Origin: Couchioplanes caeruleus
Lineage (GTDB): Bacteria > Actinomycetota > Actinomycetes > Mycobacteriales > Micromonosporaceae
Assembly: GCF_023499255.1 (NCBI RefSeq)
Contig: NZ_CP092183.1
Span: forward strand, 3,716,501 to 3,780,500
DNA: 64,000 nt
Direction: 5' to 3'
Shown: positions 41,918-50,271 of the stretch, one piece after another
How positions within the stretch are numbered: position 1 is the stretch's first letter
How the letters are laid out: the number at the start of each line of letters is the position of its first letter
Notes under the pieces: model-generated
Database searches by the model: none
Told to the model about the DNA's origin: nothing
Seen by the model: the letters and a program-made list of their open reading frames with translations, nothing else
Program-made: the position numbers and the translations under genes

Positions 41918-43267
41918 ATGGCCATCACCACACCGCCCGTGGCGGACGAGTCCGAAGCGCAACGCCGCCCGCTGATCGGGCCCGGCATGCTCGTGCTGTT
42001 CATCGCGCTGATCGGCTGCTTCACGGCCTGGGGCGTGGCGCAGGACCTCACCACGCCGATGGTCGCGGGCTTCAAGCGCATCTTCGACATGAGCACGTTC
42101 CAGGCGTCGCTCGTGCAGCTCGCGTACTTCGGCGCGTACTTCCTGCTGGCGCTGCCCGCCGCCTTCATCAACCAGCGCTTCGGCTACAAGACCGGCATCC
42201 TCACCGGACTCGGGCTCGCCGCGATCGGCGCGTTCGCGTTCTACCCGGCCAGCAAGATCATGACGTACGAGGCGTTCCTGGTGGCGCTGTTCGCGATGGC
42301 CGCGGGCTGCTCGATCCTGGAGACCTCGGCCAACCCGTACGTGCTGTCGCTCGGGCCCGAGGCGACGGCCACCCGGCGGCTCAACCTCGCGCAGGCGTTC
42401 AACCCGGTGGGCACCAACATCGGGGTGCTGCTCGCCTCCACGCTGATCCTGCCGAAGCTGTCCGACCCGGTCGACATCGGCTCGCTCACCCCGGCGCAGC
42501 TGCACACGATCCGCGCCGGTGAGCTCGGTGCCGTCATGGGCCCGTACCTCGGCCTCGCCTTCGTCCTGATCCTCATCGCCATCGCGATCGCCAGCCAGAA
42601 GGCGCCCCCGATCGTCGAGGAATTCCCCGACGCCGAACCGCACGAGGGCGGCACCCGGGACCTGTTCCGCGTGCTGTGGCGCAGCAAGCACTACCGGTAC
42701 GGCGTGATGGCCCAGTTCTTCAACGTTGCGGCGCAGGTCTGCGCGTGGACGTACGTCATCCAGTACGTGCAGCAGGCGCTCGGCGGCAGCCTCGAGCGCG
42801 GCGGCTTCTACCTGCAGATCAGCCTGCTGATCTTCCTCGGCTCGCGCTTCCTCATGACCTGGCTCATCGGCCGGGTCCGGGCCACCAGGGTGCTCGCGGT
42901 GCTCGCCTTCCTCGCGGTCGTCCTGTGCGTGTTCGCGATGGTCAGCCCCAACCTGGCCGGCGTCATCGCCGTGGTCTCGCTGTCGTTCTGCCTGTCGCTG
43001 ATGTTCCCGACCATCTACGGCGTCGCCCTCAAGGGACTCGGGCCGGCGACCAAGTTCGGCGCCGCCGGTCTCGTCATGGCGATCGTGGGCGGCGCGATCA
43101 TGCCGCTCGTGCAGGGCTGGCTCGTCGACCGGACGAGCCCGGCCTTCTCCTTCATCGTGCCCGCGGTCTGCTTCGGTCTCGTCGGCCTCTACGCCCTCTA
43201 CGACCTGCGGGGCCCCGACCGCGAGCGCGCAGCCGTGACGGCCGCGCCCGCCGGGAGCGCGGCATGA
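41918..43267 (+). CDS. FucP-like MFS sugar permease
   Basis: A 449-residue membrane protein with about twelve helices. It belongs to the fucose/glucose-galactose proton symporter group: FIALIGCFTAWGVAQDLTTPM in helix 1, AYFGAYFLLALPAAFINQRFGYK, and ETSANPYVLSLGPEATATRRLN followed by AQAFNPVGTNIG, all typical. It should import a monosaccharide or small oligosaccharide with protons. The stop codon overlaps the start of the solute-binding lipoprotein gene by 4 bases (ATGA), so both are translated from one mRNA. Proximity to the starch enzyme suggests a glucan-derived substrate. The family resemblance is to FucP, not to known maltose carriers. Confidence 0.9.
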   Translation: MAITTPPVADESEAQRRPLIGPGMLVLFIALIGCFTAWGVAQDLTTPMVAGFKRIFDMSTFQASLVQLAYFGAYFLLALPAAFINQRFGYKTGILTGLGLAAIGAFAFYPASKIMTYEAFLVALFAMAAGCSILETSANPYVLSLGPEATATRRLNLAQAFNPVGTNIGVLLASTLILPKLSDPVDIGSLTPAQLHTIRAGELGAVMGPYLGLAFVLILIAIAIASQKAPPIVEEFPDAEPHEGGTRDLFRVLWRSKHYRYGVMAQFFNVAAQVCAWTYVIQYVQQALGGSLERGGFYLQISLLIFLGSRFLMTWLIGRVRATRVLAVLAFLAVVLCVFAMVSPNLAGVIAVVSLSFCLSLMFPTIYGVALKGLGPATKFGAAGLVMAIVGGAIMPLVQGWLVDRTSPAFSFIVPAVCFGLVGLYALYDLRGPDRERAAVTAAPAGSAA

Positions 43268-44553
43268 ACCCCCGCCGGGCCCTCGCCGCCGCCCTCGCCG
43301 TGCTGCTCGCGGCGACCGTCGCCGCCTGCAGCAGCGACGAGCCGACCAGCGCCACGAAGGACACCAAGCAGCTCGAGATCGTGTCGTGGTGGACCTCCGG
43401 CTCCGAGGCGGCGGCCCTGACCACCCTGCTGGACGCCTTCAGGCAGGCCAACCCCGGCGTCGAACCGGTCAACGGCGCCATCGCCGGCGGCGCCGGCTCC
43501 GAGGCCATCGTGGCGCTGGCGAAACGGTTGCGGGCCGGCGACCCACCCGACGTGTGGCAGACCTTCGCCGGCAAGTCGGTCCAGGGGTACGCCGACCGCG
43601 GCTCGGTCCGCGACGTGAGCTCGGTCTTCGACAGCGGCAACCTCCGCACGTCGATGCAGCCCACGATCCTGCGGTCGCTCATGCGCTCCGGGAAGCCGTA
43701 CGGCGTCCCCACCGGCGCGCACCGCAGCAACGTCCTGTGGTTCAACCTCGCGCTGCTGCGGCGGGCCGGCGTCACGCCCCCGGCCGGCGGCTACACGCTG
43801 CCCGCGTTCCTGGACGACCTCAAGAAGGTCAAGGCGGCCGGGGTGGCCCCGCTGTGCCTTGGCGGCAAGGACCCGTTCACCACCGTCGAGCTGTTCGAGA
43901 ACGTGCTGCTCAGCACCATCGGCGCGGACGGCTGGGCGGACATGACCGCTGACCGGCTCGACTGGCGCGGCACCGGGGTCCGCTCGGCGCTGCGGTCGTT
44001 CGGCGAGCTGCTCACGTACGCCGACCCGCAGGCCAGCGGGCTGACGTGGGACGCGGCGACGAAGAAGCTGGCGGCCGGGGAGTGCGCGTACGAGTCCATG
44101 AACGACTCCTCGTACGGCGAGCTCGTCGCGGCCGGGGCGCAGGAGGGCAAGGACTTCGGGACGGCGGCGTTCCCGGGCACCGGCGGCAGCTTCCTCGCCG
44201 TGGTGGACGTCTTCGTGGCGGCGACCAAGGCCAAGAACGCCAAGAACGCCCTCGCCTTCCTGGCCGGCATCGACCAGCCGGCGACCCAGGTGGCGTTCAG
44301 CAAGGCGAAGGGTTCCGTGCCGGTGGTCCGCGACGTCGACGTGTCGGCGCTGCCGCCGTACCAGCGGGAGGCCTCGCGCAGCCTCTGGGCCTCGCCGGTC
44401 CTGCTGTCCGTGGCGCACGGTGAGGCGATGAGCCCGGCGTTCCAGGAGGGCTTCTACGACGCCGTGTCGACGTACGTGCGCACCCGGGACCCGAAGGCGT
44501 TCGCCGACGACCTGCGCGGCGCGGTCGCCAACGACCGGATCCCGCCGCGCTGA
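43264..44553 (+). CDS. Solute-binding lipoprotein (ABC sugar type, family 1) without ABC partners
   Basis: A 429-residue lipoprotein with a signal peptide and lipobox at VAAC (Cys22). The mature protein follows the family-1 sugar-binding pattern: EIVSWWTSGSEAAALTTLLDAF near 39-60, FAGKSVQGYADRG, GVPTGAHRSNVLWFN, and GECAYESMNDSSYGELVAAG. Such proteins usually deliver oligosaccharides to an ABC permease pair. None is encoded on either side. Instead its ATG overlaps the stop of the FucP-like permease. Either it feeds a remote ABC transporter or it works with the MFS protein. It is convergent with the flavocytochrome gene, 7 bases apart. Confidence 0.92.
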   Translation: MNPRRALAAALAVLLAATVAACSSDEPTSATKDTKQLEIVSWWTSGSEAAALTTLLDAFRQANPGVEPVNGAIAGGAGSEAIVALAKRLRAGDPPDVWQTFAGKSVQGYADRGSVRDVSSVFDSGNLRTSMQPTILRSLMRSGKPYGVPTGAHRSNVLWFNLALLRRAGVTPPAGGYTLPAFLDDLKKVKAAGVAPLCLGGKDPFTTVELFENVLLSTIGADGWADMTADRLDWRGTGVRSALRSFGELLTYADPQASGLTWDAATKKLAAGECAYESMNDSSYGELVAAGAQEGKDFGTAAFPGTGGSFLAVVDVFVAATKAKNAKNALAFLAGIDQPATQVAFSKAKGSVPVVRDVDVSALPPYQREASRSLWASPVLLSVAHGEAMSPAFQEGFYDAVSTYVRTRDPKAFADDLRGAVANDRIPPR

Positions 44554-44560
44554 CGCCGGC

Positions 44561-45853
44561 TCAGGCCGCCAGCCGGAACCGTTCCGCGTGCACCTGCCGG
44601 CGCGGCACCCGCAGCTCGCGCAGGGTGTGCAGCAGGGCGTCGGTCATCGCCGGCGGGCCGCACACGTAGACGTCCCGGTCGGTCACGTCGGGCACCAGCC
44701 GGCGCAGGTTGTCCGGGCCGAACGGCGGTTCGCCCGCGCCCGTGCGCCCGGTCAGCAGGTGCACGCGGGCGCCCCGCATCCGGGCCAGCGCCTCGATCTC
44801 CTCCAGCAGGACCGCGTCGCCGGCCGTGCGCGCCCGGTACAGCACCACGACGTCGCCGGGCAGCTCCTCGAGCAGGGCGCGGATCGGCGTGACGCCCACG
44901 CCGCCCGCCACGAGCAGCGTGCCCTCCCGGGTGCGGTGCATCGCCGTGAACGCGCCGTACGGCCCCTCCGCGAACACCCGCGAGCCGACCGGGAGGTTCC
45001 GCAGTGCGGCGCTGGCGTCGCCCACGGCCTTGGCGGTCAGCCGCAACGACCGCCCGTCCGGCGCGGCGGACAGCGAGAACGGGTTGGCCCGCCACCAGCC
45101 GGCGTACCCGGGGAACCGCCAGATGAAGAACTGACCGGCGCGGGCCGGCAGCCGGTCCAGGTGCCGGCCGCGCACGTACACCGACACGACGTCGGGGGAC
45201 TCCGGCACGACCGCCGCCACGTGCAGCCCGTGCCGGGCGTTGCGCCACACCGGGAGCACGATCCGCCCGGTGATCAGCGCGGTGATCGCGAAGATCCACA
45301 GCGCCCACCAGTACGCCGCGGCGACGGGCGCGGCGGTGAACGCGGACACCTCGAACAGCTGGTGGACCAGGACCAGCGTGACGGCCGCGTACAGCACCAG
45401 ATGCACCGCGTGCCAGGCTTCGTACGACAGCCGGCGCCGGGCCCACCGGAACGACACGCCCGCGGCGACGACCACGAGGGCCAGCGCGACCATGCCGGCC
45501 AGCGACCCGGCCGCCCCGGCGAGGTTGGTGAGCTGCTGCCACACCGGGCTGCGGTAGAAGACGGCGTAGCCGAGCACCACGAACGCCGGGTGCAGCAGCA
45601 CCACCCAGAACAGCGTGAACCCGGTCCACCGGTGCCACGAGGTGAGCCGGTCCATGCCGACCCGCCGGTCCAGCCACGGCAGCCGGGCGATCAGCGTGAG
45701 CTGCAGGACCATCAGCAACGCGGCGTGCAGGCCGAGGAACTGCCCCACGCCGATGAGCGGATGCCGGGGCTCCGGTGCGACAGTGAAGAACAGCGCCCAG
45801 ACGACGGCCACGTTGAGCACCACGATGCCCCAGAACAGCTGAGCGGTCCGCAT
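44561..45853 (-). CDS. Ferric-reductase-like transmembrane flavocytochrome
   Basis: A 430-residue membrane oxidoreductase. Six helices fill residues 8-205, with histidines placed as in heme-b ferric reductase domains (TSWHRWTGFTLFWVVLLHP, and YEAWHAVHLVLYAAVTLVLVH in two adjoining parts). A cytoplasmic FAD barrel follows (ARAGQFFIWRFPGYAGWWRANPFSLSA, again in adjoining parts), then an NAD(P) domain with VAGGVGVTPIRALLE and a terminal YVCGPPAMTDALL. It moves electrons from NAD(P)H across the membrane, to iron or another acceptor. It stands alone, convergent with the binding-protein gene. No metal-responsive operator is evident upstream. Confidence 0.9.
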   Translation of the reverse strand: MRTAQLFWGIVVLNVAVVWALFFTVAPEPRHPLIGVGQFLGLHAALLMVLQLTLIARLPWLDRRVGMDRLTSWHRWTGFTLFWVVLLHPAFVVLGYAVFYRSPVWQQLTNLAGAAGSLAGMVALALVVVAAGVSFRWARRRLSYEAWHAVHLVLYAAVTLVLVHQLFEVSAFTAAPVAAAYWWALWIFAITALITGRIVLPVWRNARHGLHVAAVVPESPDVVSVYVRGRHLDRLPARAGQFFIWRFPGYAGWWRANPFSLSAAPDGRSLRLTAKAVGDASAALRNLPVGSRVFAEGPYGAFTAMHRTREGTLLVAGGVGVTPIRALLEELPGDVVVLYRARTAGDAVLLEEIEALARMRGARVHLLTGRTGAGEPPFGPDNLRRLVPDVTDRDVYVCGPPAMTDALLHTLRELRVPRRQVHAERFRLAA

Positions 45854-45926
45854 GCCGCAGGATAGGCGCGCGAAGGGCGCTGTGCGGGTCGGATCCCGGA
45901 CAGCGCCCTCAGGTGCGGCAGGTGGG

Positions 45927-47801
45927 TCAGCCCAGCAGGCGGGCCCAGTAGACGAGCTCGTCGGCCTGCGCGGCGGTGAGGCCGGCCTTCTTGTCCTTCG
46001 GCTCCTTGAGCACCTTGCCGGCGTACAGGTCGTACTGGCCGTGCTCCAGCTTGTTCGTCAGGTCCTGGCCGAGGCCCACGGTGGCGTTGTTCGCCGTGAG
46101 GTAGCGGCGGGTCAGGGCGATCAGGTCCGGCACGTTCGCCGTGACCGTCCAACCGGCCGTCATGGTCGCCGCGGCGTTGCCCGCCACGTCGGCGCCGCCG
46201 GCGCAGGTCGCGGTGTAGCGGCCCTTGGCGTCGCGGGTGACCGTCAGGCCGGCCTGCTTCGCCACCCCGGAGACGGCGTCGGTCGTGTCGCAGCCCGCTG
46301 CGGGCAGGGAACCCAGCGGGTACGTGCCGTCGCCGAGGCCGGTCACCCGCACCACGGGAGCGGTGGTGTCGACGTCCAGGCCGGTGACCGCGGCGGCCGT
46401 CGTGTTGCCGGCCCGGTCGGTCACGGTGCCGGTGACTCCCTGGTCCGTGCCGTCGGTGGTGACGCTCACCGGGGCGGGGCAGTCGGCGACGCCCGAGGTG
46501 GCGTCGGAGCAGGTGAAGCTGACCGCCGGGGCGGTGCGGTACCAACCGGCCGCGTTCGCCGTACCGTCCACGCTGGCCGAATAGGCCGGGGCGGTCCGGT
46601 CGAGGCTGACCCGCGTGCTCGTGGTGGCGGCGTTGCCGGCCTTGTCGGTGACGGTGCCGGTGACGACCTGGTCGGCGCCGTCGGCGGTCAGCGTGACCGG
46701 CGAGGTGCAGGTGGCCACGCCGGACTGGGCGTCCACGCAGGTGAAGATCACCGAGACCGGGCCGGTGTGCCAGCCGTCGCGGTCGGCGGCGCGGGTCAGC
46801 GCGGCGGTGATGGTCGGCGCGATCTTCTCGGGAGCCGGCACGGTGACCACCGGGGCGGGCACCACGGGCGCCGTCGGGTCGGTAACGGTCAGCGCGGCGA
46901 CGCCGCTGCCGTTGACGTTGTACGCCCGCACCTCGACCATCCAGTTCTTGCCGCGGGCCAGGTTGATGACGCCCGCGGTGGCGGGCGCCTTCACCTTCAG
47001 CGAGCCGGTGTTCGGCTTGTCGACGCCGTAGTTGACCAGGTAGTAGTCGGGCGTCGCCCCGCCGGTGGGCGCGTTCCAGGTCACGTCGACCATCGTCGAG
47101 CCCGCCCGCCGGGTGGCGGTCGCGCCAGTCGGGTCGGCCGGCTTGTACTTGTCGATCAGCGACTTGCCGACCGCCGTGGAGCAGCTGCCGTACTGGTTCT
47201 GCGGGGTGACCTGCACGAGGTAGGTGCGCGCCGGGTCGAGGCCGGGGAAGCGGTGGCTGGTGACGGTCGTGACCTCGTCGGAGAGCACCACGCCGTCGGA
47301 GTAGCGGATGAGCTGCATGCGGTAGCCGGTCAGCGGCGCCTCGCCGGCCCAGGTCGGCGGGTTCCAGCTGATCGTGCCGGTGCTGCCGTCGGCGCCGTCG
47401 CGGCCGGGGACCGCGCCCATGATGCCGGTCGGTGCCAGCGTCCCGGCGACGGCGAAGTCGCCGTACTCGCCGGGCCCGTCGGCGTTCTCCGAGGCCACCC
47501 GCACCTTGTACGACACACAGGCGCCGGTCGTGGGGATCGTGTAGCTGGTGGTGTCGCCGGGGACGAAGGTGACCGTCTCGGTGCTGCCCTGCAGCAGGTC
47601 GAGGCGGTAGAAGCGCGCCCCGTCGACCGGCTGCCAGGCCGCCACGATCCGGGTGGCGTCGTCGGCGGCGCGTGTCACGGTCAGCCCCTGCGGCGCCGGC
47701 AGCGCGCCGGCCGCGTCCGACGCGAAGGCGGGTGCCCCGGTCAGCGCCATCGACGCGGCCACAGCGGCGGCTCCGGTGCCGGCCAGCAGTCGTACGCCCA
47801 T
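45927..47801 (-). CDS. Secreted protein with Fn3 and Ig-like repeats and FIMAH-like C-terminus
   Basis: A 624-residue exported protein with a signal peptide ending near PAFA (residue 27). Three fibronectin-III-like units occupy about 33-320 (opening PAPQGLTVTRAADD; PTGIMGAVPGRDG; TGATATRRAGSTMVDVTW). Three Ig-like repeats of about 76 residues then share the pattern W-x-G/T-P-VSFTC-x-D-x-x-SGVA-x-C (FTCVDAQSGVATC; FTCSDATSGVADC). The last 60 residues (LTRRYLTANNATVGLGQDLTNKL to AQADELVYWARLL) are helical and resemble the FIMAH domain of Gram-positive secreted enzymes. No catalytic domain is present, so an adhesive or scaffold role is likely. It is divergent from the NADH dehydrogenase. Confidence 0.85.
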   Translation of the reverse strand: MGVRLLAGTGAAAVAASMALTGAPAFASDAAGALPAPQGLTVTRAADDATRIVAAWQPVDGARFYRLDLLQGSTETVTFVPGDTTSYTIPTTGACVSYKVRVASENADGPGEYGDFAVAGTLAPTGIMGAVPGRDGADGSTGTISWNPPTWAGEAPLTGYRMQLIRYSDGVVLSDEVTTVTSHRFPGLDPARTYLVQVTPQNQYGSCSTAVGKSLIDKYKPADPTGATATRRAGSTMVDVTWNAPTGGATPDYYLVNYGVDKPNTGSLKVKAPATAGVINLARGKNWMVEVRAYNVNGSGVAALTVTDPTAPVVPAPVVTVPAPEKIAPTITAALTRAADRDGWHTGPVSVIFTCVDAQSGVATCTSPVTLTADGADQVVTGTVTDKAGNAATTSTRVSLDRTAPAYSASVDGTANAAGWYRTAPAVSFTCSDATSGVADCPAPVSVTTDGTDQGVTGTVTDRAGNTTAAAVTGLDVDTTAPVVRVTGLGDGTYPLGSLPAAGCDTTDAVSGVAKQAGLTVTRDAKGRYTATCAGGADVAGNAAATMTAGWTVTANVPDLIALTRRYLTANNATVGLGQDLTNKLEHGQYDLYAGKVLKEPKDKKAGLTAAQADELVYWARLLG

Positions 47802-48001
47802 CGTCCCTCGTCTTCCGTTCGTCGGCGGCCCCAGCGGCGCCGGTGACGAGGTGATCGGCCGCGAACCTCAAGCCCGCCGCAACGCCGTCTCAAAGACGCC
47901 TGTTGTTGTGGTGTGACCGAGGGCTCCCCGGGGAGTACGAGCCATCCGGCGGGGGAAGGACGTACGGTACGCAAAGACGGCCACGAGCACCGGAGACATC
48001 G

Positions 48002-49366
48002 ATGTCCGAGAGCACTGAGCGACGGCACCGGGTGGTGATCGTCGGCGCCGGATTCGGCGGGCTGTTCGCCACCAAGGCCCTGCGCCGGGCCGACGTCGAC
48101 ATCACCCTGATCAACGGCACCGCCTACCACCTGTTCCAGCCGCTGCTCTACCAGGTGGCCACCGGCATCCTGTCCGAGGGCGAGATCGCCCCGCCGATCC
48201 GCGAGATCGTCAAGCGCCAGCGCAACGTCGACGTCCGGCTCGGCTGGGTCACCGACGTGGACGTGGACGCCAAGGTGCTCTCCGTCGAGGCGCCCGGCAT
48301 CGAATACACGGTCGAGTACGACACGCTCATCGTGAGCGCCGGTGCCTCGCAGTCGTATTTCGGCAAGGACGAGTTCGCCGACTACGCGCCCGGCATGAAG
48401 AGCATCGACGACGCCCTGGAGCTGCGCGCGCGCATCTTCGGCGCGTTCGAGCTCGCCGACCTGCAGACCGACCCGGCCGAGATCGAGCGCTGGATGACGT
48501 TCGTGGTGGTCGGCGCCGGCCCGACCGGGGTGGAGATGGCCGGGCAGATCGCCGAGCTGGCCCACCGCACCCTGCCCGGGCAGTACCGGCACATCGACCC
48601 GCGCAAGGCCCGGATCATCCTGGTCGACGCGGTGGACGCGGTGCTCAAGACCTTCGGCGACCACCTGTCCACCCGGGCGCTGCGGCAGCTGCACCTGCTC
48701 GGCGTCGAGGTCGAGCTGGAGACGATGGTCGTCGGCGTGGACGCCACCGGCATCGAGGTCGACACCAAGCGCGGGCACCAGCGCATCGAGTCGATGACCA
48801 AGATGTGGGCGGCGGGGGTGGCCGCGCCCGCGCTGTCCCGGCGACTCGCCGAGGTCACCGGCGCGCCGACCGACCGGGCCGGGCGGATCAAGGTGGAGCC
48901 CGACTGCACGGTGCCGGGGCACCCGGAGATCTTCGCGATCGGCGACATGATGGCGCTCGACGATCTGCCCGGCGTCGCGCAGGTCGCCATCCAGAGCGGC
49001 CGACACGCCGCCGGTCAGATCAAGCGCCGGCTCGCCGGCAAGCAGACCGGCCAGAAGTTCAGCTACTTCGACAAGGGCAGCATGGCGACGATCTCGCGGT
49101 TCAGCGCGGTCGCGAGCATCGGCAAGCTGCACCTGTCCGGCTTCCTCGGCTGGCTCATCTGGCTCGCCGTGCACCTGCTCTACCTGGTCGGCTTCAAGAA
49201 CCGGGTCACCGCGGTGCTGCACTGGGCGGTCAGCTTCCTGGGCCGGGGCCGCTCGGAGCGGGTCGCCACGTTCCAGCAGGCGTACGCGCGCGCCGCCGTC
49301 CGGGCGTACGGCGACCCGTTCGAACGCGGCAAGGTGGAGGCGGGCGCCGCCTCGGAGCGCCGCTAG
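48002..49366 (+). CDS. ndh: Type II NADH dehydrogenase (NDH-2)
   Basis: A 454-residue peripheral membrane flavoprotein. VVIVGAGFGGLFATKALRRA binds FAD. The family signature AYHLFQPLLYQVATG follows at about 41-55, VVVGAGPTGVEMAGQIAELA binds NADH, and AIGDMM with VAQVAIQSGRHAAGQI form the quinone-side motif. A C-terminal hydrophobic segment (LSGFLGWLIWLAVHLLYLVGF, in adjoining parts) anchors it. It passes electrons from NADH to menaquinone without pumping protons. The 200-bp upstream region is long for this window, but I could not identify a regulatory element in it. ATG 48002 is preferred although the ribosome site (CCGGAGAC) is modest. Confidence 0.95.
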   Translation: MSESTERRHRVVIVGAGFGGLFATKALRRADVDITLINGTAYHLFQPLLYQVATGILSEGEIAPPIREIVKRQRNVDVRLGWVTDVDVDAKVLSVEAPGIEYTVEYDTLIVSAGASQSYFGKDEFADYAPGMKSIDDALELRARIFGAFELADLQTDPAEIERWMTFVVVGAGPTGVEMAGQIAELAHRTLPGQYRHIDPRKARIILVDAVDAVLKTFGDHLSTRALRQLHLLGVEVELETMVVGVDATGIEVDTKRGHQRIESMTKMWAAGVAAPALSRRLAEVTGAPTDRAGRIKVEPDCTVPGHPEIFAIGDMMALDDLPGVAQVAIQSGRHAAGQIKRRLAGKQTGQKFSYFDKGSMATISRFSAVASIGKLHLSGFLGWLIWLAVHLLYLVGFKNRVTAVLHWAVSFLGRGRSERVATFQQAYARAAVRAYGDPFERGKVEAGAASERR

Positions 49367-49488
49367 CCGCAGGGCCGGGCCGCGGTGCGGTACCGGCCGA
49401 AAGGCAGAGATCGATTCGGCCCGTAGCCAGATCCGCGCGGGCCGCCCGGTGCGTCAGGCTTCACCCCGTGTTCAAGGGGAGGAAACCT

Positions 49489-50271
49489 GTGACGCGACGG
49501 GGCGTACGCGAGATCGCCCTGCTGCTGGCCCTGTTCGGGGCCTACAGCGGGGCGCGGATGCTGGCCGACACCGACCTGGCGGCCGCGCGCCGCCACGCCG
49601 GCGGGGTGCTGGAGCTGGAGCGCCTGTTCGGCCTGGACGTCGAGGCGGGCGTCAACCACGCGGTCAGCGCGACGCCGTGGGCCGCGGCCGGCATGTCGTT
49701 CTGGTACGCCGCGCTGCACTACCTGGTCACCCCGCTGGTGCTGCTGTGGCTCTACCGCCGGCACCGCGACCGCTATCCGGCGGCCCGCAACGCGCTGGTC
49801 ATCGGCTCGGCGCTCGGCCTGATCGGCTACGTGCTGCTGCCGACCGCCCCGCCGCGGCTGATGGGCGGCGGCTACGCCGACGTGCTGGCGAGCACCGCCG
49901 ACCTGGGCTGGTGGTCCAGCCACGCGTCCGCGCCGGCCGGGCTCGGCTCGTTCACCAACGAGCTGGCGGCCATGCCGTCGCTGCACGTCGGCTGGGCGTT
50001 CTGGGTGGCCTGGTCGCTGCGCGGGGTGCTGCCCCGCATCATCGGTTTCCTGTACGCGGGGATCACCGCGGCTGTCGTGGTCGGCACCGGCAACCACTGG
50101 GTGCTGGACGCGGTCGCCGGGGTCGCGGTCGTCACGGCCGGGATCGTGGTCGCGTCACGCCGCCAGCGCCGCGTACCGCCCGCCGCCGCCGATCAGCGCG
50201 TCGTGCGTCCCCGCCTCGAGGATGCGCCCGTGGTCCACCACCGCGATCTGGTCGGCGCCGCGGACCGTTGA
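49489..50271 (+). CDS. PAP2-family phosphatase/phosphotransferase, membrane (paralogue 1)
   Basis: A 260-residue membrane protein with about six helices. The acid-phosphatase motifs are of the inositolphosphotransferase-like type: AAMPSLHVGWAFWVAW near 163-178 and VVVGTGNHWVLDAVAGVAVV near 198-217. It should remove or transfer phosphate on a lipid at the membrane surface. GGGGAGG lies 6 bases before GTG 49489. Its last 117 bases overlap the convergent ABC exporter gene, and the hydrophilic Arg-rich C-terminus encoded there may be dispensable. A paralogue lies on the other side of the ABC/MarR pair at 52558. Confidence 0.87.
   Translation: MTRRGVREIALLLALFGAYSGARMLADTDLAAARRHAGGVLELERLFGLDVEAGVNHAVSATPWAAAGMSFWYAALHYLVTPLVLLWLYRRHRDRYPAARNALVIGSALGLIGYVLLPTAPPRLMGGGYADVLASTADLGWWSSHASAPAGLGSFTNELAAMPSLHVGWAFWVAWSLRGVLPRIIGFLYAGITAAVVVGTGNHWVLDAVAGVAVVTAGIVVASRRQRRVPPAAADQRVVRPRLEDAPVVHHRDLVGAADR

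Noticed and set aside
41878-41918. Upstream ATG frame before the FucP-like gene (MEEGRCRSPEG)
   Set aside because: It runs out of frame into the permease gene without stopping at its start and lacks a strong ribosome site, unlike the mms leader.
36341-42691. A 2116-codon open frame on the minus strand opposite the amylopullulanase gene
   Set aside because: It is a shadow frame produced by high-GC third positions; its translation is low-complexity Arg/Gly/Val-rich sequence with no motif, while the plus strand encodes an obvious enzyme.
47802-48001. Possible cyclic di-GMP (GEMM-I) riboswitch before the NADH dehydrogenase, based on ACGCAAAG followed by CACCGG
   Set aside because: The companion CAGGGCAAACC element, the P1 pairing and the tetraloop receptor arrangement are not present; the match is limited to a few bases.
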